A stretch of DNA of 64,000 bases from Porpolomopsis calyptriformis (Eukaryota > Basidiomycota > Agaricomycetes > Agaricales > Hygrophoraceae). A program made the translations under genes and the position numbers. The notes below the pieces were generated by a model. It did not search any database, had not been told where the DNA came from, and was given only the letters and a program-made list of their open reading frames with translations. Positions 20,784-29,880 of this stretch are shown piece by piece (the stretch's first letter is position 1; the number at the start of each line of letters is the position of its first letter). Where the stretch lies: positions 3,515,098 to 3,579,097 of the forward strand of contig OX621164.1 in the NCBI GenBank assembly GCA_951640195.1, in the 5' to 3' direction.

Positions 20784-21581
20784 TCAAACCTGGGTGATGT
20801 CGGTCGTTTCGTCCTCTGGGCCCTGAGTCTGGATTTCCTCTTCAGTGGGGGCCTCGATGACCACTGAGAGGGAAGCGATGGGGACTACTTCCGAAGCCGC
20901 TTCGATGGGGGAAGGGGCTCGGACTGTCTTGACGTCGTCGTCGTCCGGATATTCCAAGTCGAGGTTGATGGGGTACTCGACTGACGCACCGTATTCGATA
21001 ATGGTTTCCGTTGTCGCAAGGTCCTGTTGAGCGCGAAGGAAATCTTCTCGAGAGAGTCGTTCAGCTCGACGACTCTCCTCTACGAGTTTGACGATGATGG
21101 CGCGGGTGGTGACGTCGTAGCAGTCGACCCATGTGCGCTTCTTCTGTCGTTGGAGCTCCCAAACTTTGAGCTCGCTTTCGTCCCAGCGGTTCTTCCAATA
21201 TAGGGCGCTCCTCTCCGATGCTTTGAGTTTGGCTTTCAAGACATCGCGTTCCTGTCGGAGCTCTCGGTTCCAGTTACTAACACTGTTGCTGTGAACCGTA
21301 AGGCGTGAAATGGTGACGGCAGGGTCTTCGGGAGGAGGGGTTTCCGTAGGGTACTCCTTGAAAAGGTCTTCTGCTCGTGCGCGACCTTGTCGACGTAGTT
21401 GACGAGTGGAAGAAGAAGAGGTGGAAGGACCGGGGGTAGGGGAACGGATGGCGGCGGACGAGGGGATTCGTCCAGCGCGTCTGATGGCAACTTGAGGAGA
21501 GGGAGATCGAGTGGCGGGCATTATGAATGATGGTTTAGCGACGTTGGTGTTGGGAATAACAGCAGTGGGTCGGTTCGTCAA
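20784..21581 (-). CDS. Accessory ORF3 of the nested chromovirus
   Basis: An intact 265-residue ORF downstream of integrase, ending just before the 3' LTR. It has a basic Ser/Pro-rich N-terminus (ATRSPSPQVAIRRAGRIPSS), a central helical region rich in Glu, Arg, Lys and Trp (YWKNRWDESELKVWELQRQ), a second helix (LVEESRRAERLSREDFLRAQ) and an acidic C-terminus ending ETTDITQV. It is co-linear with ORF3 of the outer element across its whole length, including the C-terminus, so both elements keep it under apparent constraint. There is no hydrophobic leader or transmembrane segment, so it is not an ordinary envelope protein. It could be a nucleic-acid or chromatin-associated accessory factor, which is inference. 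Confidence 0.8.
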   Translation of the reverse strand: MTNRPTAVIPNTNVAKPSFIMPATRSPSPQVAIRRAGRIPSSAAIRSPTPGPSTSSSSTRQLRRQGRARAEDLFKEYPTETPPPEDPAVTISRLTVHSNSVSNWNRELRQERDVLKAKLKASERSALYWKNRWDESELKVWELQRQKKRTWVDCYDVTTRAIIVKLVEESRRAERLSREDFLRAQQDLATTETIIEYGASVEYPINLDLEYPDDDDVKTVRAPSPIEAASEVVPIASLSVVIEAPTEEEIQTQGPEDETTDITQV

Positions 21582-21691
21582 AGTGGGGAAGGACTGGATG
21601 GAATCGTATCGACGATTCTGGGTTTATAAATGCCTACTCGACCTAAAAATAGAATCTTTAAAAATGGACAGCTGGAATGATGACAAACGAG

Positions 21692-24600
21692 TCAAGTCGC
21701 CGTTTGAATTGAGTCTTCGTAAGTCTTCACAATCTCTTTAGCGTGTCGTAAGACGTTCGATCGTTCTTCCCAAGTAGTTTCTTCGATCGGATAACCTTTC
21801 CATTTGACCAAATACTTTCGTCGGCGTTGAACTCCGGAGTGTTGAAGAATAGATTCAACTTCGTATTCTTCTTCGTTCTCGATCAGATCTGGTGGAGGTC
21901 GAGATGTATCAGTAATATCAGGGTGGAGCAACTTATCTTCGACATTCGGTCTCAGGAGTGATACGTGAAAAACTGGATGGAGCTTCCATGTTCGGGGAAT
22001 ACTGATAAGGTAGGCAAGATCTGATACTTGTTTCAAGATTTTGAATGGTCCAGTTCTTCGGTTATCTAGTTTCTTGGCGGGTCGAGTCGTCTTGATGTTC
22101 TTGGTATCTAACCAAACCAAGTCTCCGACTTTGAAGGAGGGAGAGAGTTTCCGTTTTCAATCAGCGTATTTCTTCATTGATTCCGCGGCGTGTGAAAGCG
22201 ATTCGCTGGCACTCTTCTGAGCATGCGTGAGACGTTCGTGAAAGGTGTTTGCTGCGGGGACATTACTCGGGGATTCGATTGTGATCGGTAAATGAGGGTG
22301 ACGGCCATATTCTAAATAGAAGGGTGATTGTGACGTGGAGGAGTGTTGTCGATTATTGTAAGCGAATTCGGCAGAAGCCAGCCATTCGGACCAGTCGTCT
22401 TGCATAAAATTGGTATAGAACCGTAAGTAGACTTCGAGTTCTTGATTCGTTCGTTCGGTCTGGCCATCGGTTTCAGGATGATAAGCAGTAGACAGTCCAG
22501 AAATGGTTCCTAGGAGTTTATTGAGAGCTTCAGTGAATTTTGATGCAAATTGAACTCCACGATCAGAAATAATCTTCTTTGGCCATCCATGATGTTTCCA
22601 GATGTGATCACGGAAGAGTCGGGCAGCACCTTCTGATGAGAGATTGGAAGTCGTCGGAATAAAGTGAGCTCGTTTTGTGAAGCGATCGACGACTACCATC
22701 ACGGCGTCGTATCCAAGCGAGTCAGGTAGTTGAACAATGAGATCGACGGTTATCTCAGTCCATGGTTCGGTAGCGGGGGGTATAGGTTGTAGGAGTCCTG
22801 TCGGCTTCGAAGGATAATTCTTGTTTTGTTGACAAGCAGGACAGGATCGTACGTAGTTGATAACGTCTTGAGAGATGCCATCCCAAACAAAGTTTCGGAG
22901 CAGCAGCTCCTTCGTCTTCTCAATGCCAGGGTGTCCAGCATGGGGGTAGGCGTGGGACAGTCGTATTATGTCTGTGCGCAAAGATACTTCCTCCGGCACC
23001 ACAATTCGACCTTCAACATCGCGAACCAACCCATCGACTTGGTCCCAAAACAGTGAGGCATCCTCGATTCTCTGTGAGATCTTTTTCGGTATTGGTAGCT
23101 TGAAGCGTAATCTTGCGAAAAAGTTCGGTTCTGAAAGCTTGATGATCGAATTGATCCAATGTTCATCTGCGATTAAAATCTCATCTTCCACCTCGCCTTT
23201 ACCCTCGTCGAAATAATCCGGGCGTCTGGATAACCCATCGGCCTTATTCTTTCTCCCTGGGACGTACTCGATTTTATACTCGTATCTCGATAGGATTTCT
23301 GACCAACGAGCACGTCGTCCAAATAATACGCGAGCTGTACTGAAATACTTGAGGGCGAGACTGTCGGTACGAATTAGAAGGTCCTGTCGTGAGCCTTCCA
23401 AAAGATGTCGCCATGCTTTAAGACAGTCTATTATTGCCAGAAGTTCAGCGTCGTGAGTTGGATATTTCTTTTCAGCAGGAGTTAAAGATCTTGAATGAAA
23501 GCCTACGGGTTTCCATCCGTCTCCATGTAGCTGAGACAGTATTCCTCCTAAGGCAAAACCAGAGGCGTCAGTCTCTAAGCAGTATGGTAGGTCTTGATCC
23601 GGTACTTCGAGGACAGGGGCATTCGTGAGGGAGTGTTTCAACTGATCAAAGGCGTGTTGTCGTTCGGGGGTCCATTCCCATACAGTATCTTTGCGGAGTA
23701 ACTGGTTGAGTGGTTGGGCGATTTTTGAGAAGTCCTTGATATACTTTCTCCAGAAATTTGCGCTTCCGAGAAAGGATTGGAGTTGTTTAACGGTTCGAGG
23801 TTCGGGCCATCCGGCAATGGCTTTGACCTTCTTGGGATTGGTTCCGATATGACCTTTCGTTAAGGTCATCCCTAGATAGATCACCTCTTCTTTCTCGAAT
23901 TGGCATTTGACGGGTTTGCAGGAGAGTTTGTTCTTCTTCATAATATCAAGGGTCTTGAACGTCCAGTAACGCAGTTCTTCTAGATCATCTCCGCAGATGA
24001 GAACGTCATCGATATAAATAAAAACACAACCTGATTTTAACACTTCGGCAAATCGCGTATCGATCATCCGTTGGAACGTAGCTGGTGAATTCCGTAGACC
24101 AAAGAACATCACTCTTGGAACGTAGAGTCCCTTGACCGTGTTGAAGGCAGCTTTCCATTCGTCACCTTCTTTGATCCGAATATTGTTAAATCCCCATCGA
24201 ATATCCACGACTGTGAATAATGCAGCAGATCGTAACTTGGGCTGCTGAACGATTTGATGGAGAAGTGGCAAAGGATATCGGTCGGGAACGGTAAAGTGAT
24301 TCAGATAACGGTAGTCTTCGATTGGTCTGTATCCAGCGTCTTGTCCTTTCGCATTGATTTCTTCAGCTTTCTTGCTTAGGAAGAAGGGAGCGGCCTGGGG
24401 TGAGGTCCCTTTGAATATTCGTCCTGTGGCCACGTTTTCTTCCAAAAACTTCTCTAGGAAGTCTATCTCTCGAGGGGACATCGGATAAGTCTTGTCATTC
24501 TGTGGCGTGAAATCATCTTTGAGATCAATGACATGATCAAATTCAGAATGAGGTGGAAGGCAATCGAAGGACTCCTTGGCAAAGACACTAGCGTAGTCTT

Positions 24601-25222
24601 TCCAATAGACCTCCGGTACAAACTTTCGCATATCTTCCTCCACCGTGCTGGCTCTAGACTCGTCCGATTTTGAAACACTTGCCAGCAAGACCGATTCTAC
24701 CACAGAGGGCTCTGCTTCGCCGCTACAATACCGACGGGAAATCTCTTTGCCTCCGAGAGCCAGTGTTGAACTCTCCCAGTCGATACTAGGGTTTTGAGCT
24801 CTGAGCCATGGGTAGCCGAGGATTATATCAAACTTGGATCCGAGGTCGGTCACTTCCAAACGGATCCTTTCAGTGTGTCCACCTGGAGCTTCTATCCAGA
24901 CATCTGTGTCAAAAACGATCGGGCCTCCTCGGTTCTCTGACCCATCGGCATTCCGTACGGGGATTGGGGTTTCCAAATCCTGTAGAGTAAATTCGTGACG
25001 AGTTGCGAAATTCTCGTCCATAAAGTTCCCAGAAGCTCCACTATCAATTAGACACGTGGCGGGGACACGTCGGCCACTGTCTGCAGTCTTGATCCAAACG
25101 TCCATCGTAAGTCCTGAATCGCCCTTTTCGATAGTACCAAGAGTCCGAAAGTAATTGCAAGAGGTAATGGTACATCGAGTGGTATGGTCCGCGACGTGGG
25201 GCTTATCGTCCGGACCTTTCAA
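21692..25222 (-). pseudogene. pol: Pol polyprotein of the nested chromovirus (one nonsense codon)
   Basis: Starts in the -1 frame at the gag stop (KGPDDKPHVADHT). Order: protease (LIDSGASGNF), reverse transcriptase with FIYIDDVLICGDD near 24000, RNase H (ETDASGFALGG, HDAELLAI), integrase (HAGHPGIEKTKEL, CPACQQNK, TVDLIVQLP, SDRGVQF, GQTERTNQELE), then a TGA at 22157-22159 right after KKYAD. The frame then continues through the integrase C-terminus (VWLDTKNIKTTRPAKKLDNR) and chromodomain (RRKYLVKWKGYPIEE) to TAA/TGA near 21692. The outer copy has an Arg codon where this TGA lies. One point change therefore separates it from an open polyprotein of about 1170 residues. Confidence 0.92.
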
Positions 25223-25228
25223 AAACCC
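25219..25228 (-). promoter_or_regulatory. Predicted -1 frameshift site (nested element)
   Basis: On the minus strand, GGGTTTT (25228-25222) is immediately followed by the gag stop TGA (25221-25219). The pol frame is exactly -1. The arrangement is identical to that at 15949-15958 in the diverged outer element. Confidence 0.75.
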
Positions 25229-26424
25229 TGAGCCTTCAAGTCGGCTACTAGCCTCTTCTTCCGATCATCCGACCAATTGCGTATACCAGTCTTCGCCATG
25301 TCCGACGGAGTCTCGCTCGCTGCCAGTGTAGCGGGTGAGTTGACGTTCTCCACGTGGGACTCAGTGGCAACGACACGTATGTCTCTGCCTCGTCCTCGTC
25401 CTCGTCCTCTGTAGCCTCCTCTGCCTCGAAAGTATCCTCCTCGGCGTGAGGAAGAGGTATCGGGTAGATTCTTCGCATCACCGGCGTTTCGATTTGGGCA
25501 GGTGTTCGCGAAGTGGCCAGGTTGGCCGCAGGAGTAACAATTCCCATACGGGATCGTATTGGTAGAAGAGGTAAGCTCCTCTCTTTTGATGGTGGGGGCT
25601 GCTGTCGTTTGGCGGGTCGTCGTTGCAGCCACATACGATCCTCGTGTTGGAAAGGGGGTAGAGTACTGAGGTCGGGACGTAGAGGACTGTTTCTGTGAGG
25701 CGAGAATGTCCTTTTGATGTTGATAGCGTGTCGTGGCATCCTTCCATTCCTGAAGGGTGGTAGGGACGGTGGGGAGTCGGTAGATGTATTCAATGAACTC
25801 GGAATCGAGTCCAGTTTGATAGAGATCGATGAGGGCGGCGTCGTTGAAACCGGTATCGACCTGTAAAGCGCCAAAGCACAGGTTATAGTCTTCGATTTTC
25901 TTCTTTCCTTGGCGGAGATTCTTGATATCGTTACGAGCACGGGATTGTCTGTCGATTCCTTCGAATGTCGATCGGAATCGAACTACGAAGGCGGCCCAAG
26001 TAGCGGTCGGGCCAGTCCAGTTGACAGTCCTCATGTCGTTGGTCTCCTTTTCAGACCAAGTTTGAGCCATCGTGCCCTTCATGAAAGAAAGGGCGAAGGG
26101 GATCTTGTGTTCATCGCGGTATAGTTTCCCCATGAAATACAATTCGCAGCTGTTAATAAATTTGTCGACATCTTGTTGTCGACCAGTGAACTCATCTGGT
26201 TTGGCCATCTTTATCTCGATGGTGGGAGCGGCAGGAGGTTGAGGTTGAGGTCCCGGTGGGGGCTGAACTTGACCTTGAGCAGCGAGTTGTTGTTGGAGAT
26301 CTTGAATCTCTGCTGCTTGGTTTGCGTTCGAGGTTTGGAGATTAACCATTTCCCTCCGTAGATCGTTCATAACTGCGAGGATTTCGTTGAGATTGGGAAC
26401 AGGGGGATTGACGCGAGAACCCAT
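25219..26424 (-). CDS. gag: Gag of the nested chromovirus
   Basis: 401 residues, uninterrupted. The N-terminus has a Gln-rich coiled segment (NQAAEIQDLQQQLAAQGQ) and Pro-rich stretch, the centre carries the gag core (KMAKPDEFTGRQQDVDKFI, LRQGKKKIEDYNLCFGALQ), then the zinc knuckle CYSCGQPGHFANTC near 25520-25480, an Arg/Gly-rich RNA-binding run (RGGYRGRGRGRGRD) and a conserved tail ending LKAQGF. It forms the particle shell and packages RNA. Expression of pol would depend on the slip site at its end. Confidence 0.92.
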   Translation of the reverse strand: MGSRVNPPVPNLNEILAVMNDLRREMVNLQTSNANQAAEIQDLQQQLAAQGQVQPPPGPQPQPPAAPTIEIKMAKPDEFTGRQQDVDKFINSCELYFMGKLYRDEHKIPFALSFMKGTMAQTWSEKETNDMRTVNWTGPTATWAAFVVRFRSTFEGIDRQSRARNDIKNLRQGKKKIEDYNLCFGALQVDTGFNDAALIDLYQTGLDSEFIEYIYRLPTVPTTLQEWKDATTRYQHQKDILASQKQSSTSRPQYSTPFPTRGSYVAATTTRQTTAAPTIKREELTSSTNTIPYGNCYSCGQPGHFANTCPNRNAGDAKNLPDTSSSRRGGYFRGRGGYRGRGRGRGRDIRVVATESHVENVNSPATLAASETPSDMAKTGIRNWSDDRKKRLVADLKAQGF

Positions 26425-26776
26425 TGGATCTGGTGATGGTGAAGGTGAAGGTGTTGTTAAAGGTGAAGACGGTCAAGTTGGTTGTTGATACGGGAAGGGT
26501 TGATACCTAACAGTAGGGGGAGTGATGGGACGTTGTGAATGAGCGGCGGCGAGTAAGCGAGTTGTTTCGCTTCGAGTCCTTCCTAGAGCGTGTGCGATAC
26601 TCGGCAATGGAGAAGCTTGACTAGCTTCTTCGTTTGGATCTGGGAAGATTCGGGTTTGTGAGTAAAGCGATTGAGAAAGGGGATTGTTCTGCTCAGAGGA
26701 ATCGTAGAAGTTTTCGTCGTCGTCGTCCAGTGTTAAAGCAGGGGTGGATCAAGTAAAGGGGGAGAGAGCAAGAAGG

Positions 26777-26787
26777 AAGTCTGATTC
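26777..26787 (-). other. Self-priming site of the nested element
   Basis: Directly inside the 5' LTR (boundary 26789). It is the exact complement of the tract at 26888-26898, which lies about 27 nt downstream of the LTR TATA box. Confidence 0.75.
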
Positions 26788-26788
26788 T

Positions 26789-27200
26789 TGTTATAAACTG
26801 GTTGCCGATGAGATGGTTTTACTTCGAAGAGCTCTGTCCCAAGACGATGATGATGTCTCAAGTCCTAGTTATTGGGTTGCTAACGAGGAATCAGACTTAA
26901 GGTCTGAGTACGACTAACTAGGAGTTTATATACTAACTACGCTACTGCGGATGAGTCAGTATAAACACGAGGAATACATGAGGAGTACATGAGGAGTACA
27001 TGCGACGAGTAAAGATAAGCATGATAAGGGACTCGGAGTGTGTGAAGAGATGAAACATAATGGTCGGAAATGAAGTGTGTCCTATCTCGGATAAATGAAA
27101 AGATATGGAATCGTGGGGAATCCCAAGTGGAGATAAGACCTGTCCGACTAAACAATGATGACTAACATAGAGAGGGAATGAAAAATTTACGTCCGTGACA
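26789..27200 (-). repeat. 5' LTR of the nested chromovirus
   Basis: 412 bp, with a TATA box on the minus strand at 26925-26932 and the self-primer tract at 26888-26898. It differs from the 3' LTR by one substitution near 27040 (CpG in the 3' copy, TpG here) and by the absence of one 11-bp repeat unit. Confidence 0.95.
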
Positions 27201-27310
27201 GTCGAGGCCCCCGTCACCGAGGAAATCCCGACTCAGGCCTCGGAAGACGAAACGACCGACACCGCCCAAGTTTGAAATTCGGGACGAATTTCTTTAAAAG
27301 TCGAGGTGTA

Positions 27311-27709
27311 TGTCACGGTCGTAATTTTCCTTCTTTTCCTTTATCTTATCGTATGCAAACCTATCTCTTATCTTGGGATTCCCCCCATTTGTTATCGGGA
27401 TTCCCCATTGCCTTCTCCAGGGATTCCCCACTACTTTACCTTTATGTGGATACACTTCATTTCCGTTATGTCTCAACCCCCTTATGATTCGTCATTGATC
27501 ACGATGACTCATCCTTATCTCCACCTCATGTTATGTCGCACTGACTCACACAGATAAGTAGTCAGTATATAAAGAGTACTTCTGTACGTATCAGACCTTA
27601 AGTCTGATTCCTCGTTAGCCTACTCATAACAAGGACTTGGAACCATCTCTATATCTCTTGGGACAGAACACCCGAAGTAAAACGCGTTTCGAACAACCGG
27701 TTTATAACA
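27311..27709 (+). repeat. 3' LTR of the outer chromovirus
   Basis: 399 bp, followed by the target duplication ATTTC at 27710-27714. It is preceded by an AAAAGTCGAGGTGTA tract that is shared (CGAGGTGTA) with the nested element and probably contains the plus-strand primer. Confidence 0.95.
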
Positions 27710-29484
27710 ATTTCCCTCAAAATACCCTCCTTATCAACTTCCTTACAATCACCATCACTGCTACTCCACAATCTCGGCCAGCCTTCTCATGATCCACAAC
27801 TACGAGAACGTGTTGACAAACTTTTCAGTGTGGGATCACAGCAGAAGTGGAGCCTCCTTGTTGTAACCACTGATAACATTACTAACTAGTCTCATTCTAC
27901 TAGGTTTTTGTGTAACACTTCAGGTTCAGGCAAGACACGTTTACTTCTTGAAGGCCTTTGGCGATATTGGGGCTTTTATTTCACCGCACGCTCTCAACCT
28001 GATGGCGTCGGTTCTTTGGATCTCAAGTTAATCTTGAGTGACCTGGAACAGTCCCAGCGTCTTGCGATACTCACAGCAGAGAATCAACACACTGCACTGC
28101 TTGCAAATCAAGAAGTTGCATCTCGCCGCTTCCATCAGATACTCTATGCTCGACTCTTCATCTTCTGCATCTTCCTCAAGTGTGTATCGGCAATGCCTAC
28201 TGGCATAACGGAAGACCATAAAGGATGCTGGGTTCTTCTTCAGGTTGCACCTGATGTACTGCTCGCGAGGCGCAACATCTTTTCAGTTCTCACCAATTTG
28301 TTAAATGGGGCATCATATCAATATCTCTCTGAGATGACTGCTCAGGAGCTCCTTGAAGTTGAAAGACTATTTGGTCCCTCGCCACAAACCCTGTTCTGTG
28401 TGCTTGATAAGGCACAGGTCCCCACCAATATGTTTCTAGACTGTTTCTTATCCAATATCCAACCAGCAAACCCTCAGCCCATTCTTCATCCAATCATTCA
28501 GGCATGGACATCAGTACTTCCGAATCTAATCATCTCAGGTACTGGCATTTCAATTCAGCATCTAGAGACCATCCTTAGTTCTGCAGTGGCAAAGGAGAGT
28601 GGCCAACCTCCATCAGAAATAGTGACTGACCTTGGTGCATTTGATGACGAAGAGGATCAATGAGCTTATCTGGAGTATTACCTCCCCCCTGGCTTCCTGG
28701 ACACAGATGGTGGAAAAATAATGGCATCCAGGGTAGGATATTGGTTGCATGGCCGGTGCATAAATATTGCCTTCATTTGATTACAAGAATGCTAATTTAT
28801 ATGCAGACACTGATTTACTGCAACTTTTATCTCGCGCCTTATCCAGACTAGCTTCGAATCACCCCATTAGGTGCTAAATGACTTTGTATATGGCATGACT
28901 AGCTTCTGGCCATTGGATGGGGATTCTTTGTGCAATAATGAGCCTTCAATTACAATCAAGCTAGAGCAACCTCATGGATTTGACTTCTCAAAGCTTGATC
29001 AAAGTATGTGTGTAATTCACTTATCTCAATTTCCCCTAATATTGTGCCAGATCAAGAATTACTCCGTCGCATTGCTGGATTTATTTTTGATTACATTTTC
29101 ACAGCAAAACCAAGAGATGTAGGTGGCCCTGACATCAAAAAGTTAGTTGAATACGGTATTGCATGATTCGGCAATCTGAAAAACATCGTTACCGATGAGC
29201 CCTTGGCAATTCTTGCGGCAGTCCATCACTTTACCACCAAAACCTCATGGTCATTGTGCTATTTCTTGCTGGATGCTTTATGCACTTCAAATGAGAGTGC
29301 ACGGGGGGTAGCATTTGAGCACTTCTGTGCTTATTTATTGGCACTAACATTCAGCTTACCCACATGCCTCTCTGCCGTTTTCGACTTTGTCACCCCAAAT
29401 GACTTGCAGAATAAAGAAGCAGAATTGGTGGCACTTTACAAGACTGAAGCAGGCTTTGCGTGTAATCCTGTTGATGTTCTCTCA

Positions 29485-29880
29485 TATGAGGGACCAAACT
29501 GGACAAAAATCAGAATTTGTCAATTTAACAAGTCTGAATTACCAAAAAAGGCAGTATCCTGCAGGATCCTGCACTCTCCTGCACTCTCCTGCACTCTCCT
29601 GCACATTTCCTGCAGGATCCCACACTCTCCTGCAGGATCCTTCACCTTTCCTGCAGGATCCTGCACCTTTCCTGCACTCTCCTGCAGGATCCCACACCTG
29701 CAGGAGAGTGCAGGATCCCACAGGAGAGTGTGGGAAAGGTGCAGGAGAGTGCAGGAGAGTGCAGGAAAGGTGCAGGATCCTGCAGGAAAGGTGAAGGATC
29801 CTGCAGGATACTGCCTTTTTTGGTAATTCAGACTTGTCAAATTGACAAATTTTGATTTTTGTCCAGTTTGGTCCCTCATA
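29485..29880. mobile_element. 396-bp fold-back (palindromic MITE-like) element
   Basis: The two arms are nearly complementary over their whole length. The ends are TATGAGGGACCAAACTGG and its complement, and the centre is built of short CCTGCA, GGATCC and CTCTCC-type units. It is flanked by a perfect 6-bp duplication CTCTCA (29479-29484 and 29881-29886). Deleting the element and one duplication joins the Crinkler codons in frame on both sides (…VDVLS and DMPTYTLG…), so it is a clean insertion. It encodes no transposase; the parent family is not identified. Confidence 0.88.

Larger units (their letters stand above)
20327..27200 (-). mobile_element. Nested Ty3/gypsy chromovirus, opposite orientation
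   Basis: A 6874-bp element inserted into ORF3 of the outer element, flanked by the target duplication GTCGA (20322-20326 and 27201-27205). Its LTRs end in TGT...ACA and are 412 bp (5', 26789-27200) and 423 bp (3', 20327-20749). They differ by one CpG transition and one 11-bp direct-repeat length change, so the insertion is recent. It carries gag, pol and ORF3. The only inactivating change found is one nonsense codon in the integrase region, before the chromodomain. Its LTR sequence is clearly diverged from the outer LTR, so the two belong to related subfamilies. Confidence 0.95.
19659..27275 (+). pseudogene. Accessory ORF3 of the outer chromovirus, split by the nested element
   Basis: From the ATG at 19659 this reads a Ser/Pro/Arg-rich start (SPSPQVAIRHSGQIPSS), then a long helical charged stretch (WNRELRQEREVLKAELKASEK, LKVWELQRQKKKTWVDCYD) and an acidic tail. 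It is cut at 20326 by the second retroelement and resumes at 27206, ending with TGA at 27273-27275. The intact homologue in the nested element is 265 residues. The ORF lies where some retroviral-like elements carry env, but no signal peptide or membrane segment is seen. A coiled coil is likely; the function is unknown. Confidence 0.8.
13954..27709 (+). mobile_element. Outer Ty3/gypsy chromovirus, interrupted by a second copy
   Basis: Two 399-bp LTRs (13954-14352 and 27311-27709) start TGTCACGG and end TATAACA. They are flanked by the 5-bp target duplication ATTTC (13949-13953 and 27710-27714). Without the nested element (20327-27200 plus its 5-bp duplication) the element is about 6.88 kb. Order inside: LTR, primer site, gag with CCHC zinc knuckle, pol (protease, reverse transcriptase, RNase H, integrase, chromodomain), an extra ORF, LTR. 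The two LTRs differ at only three positions, all CpG to TpG/CpA. The element is recent but dead: one nonsense codon in gag, three in pol, and an interrupted third ORF. The gag and pol frames have no indels. Confidence 0.95.
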
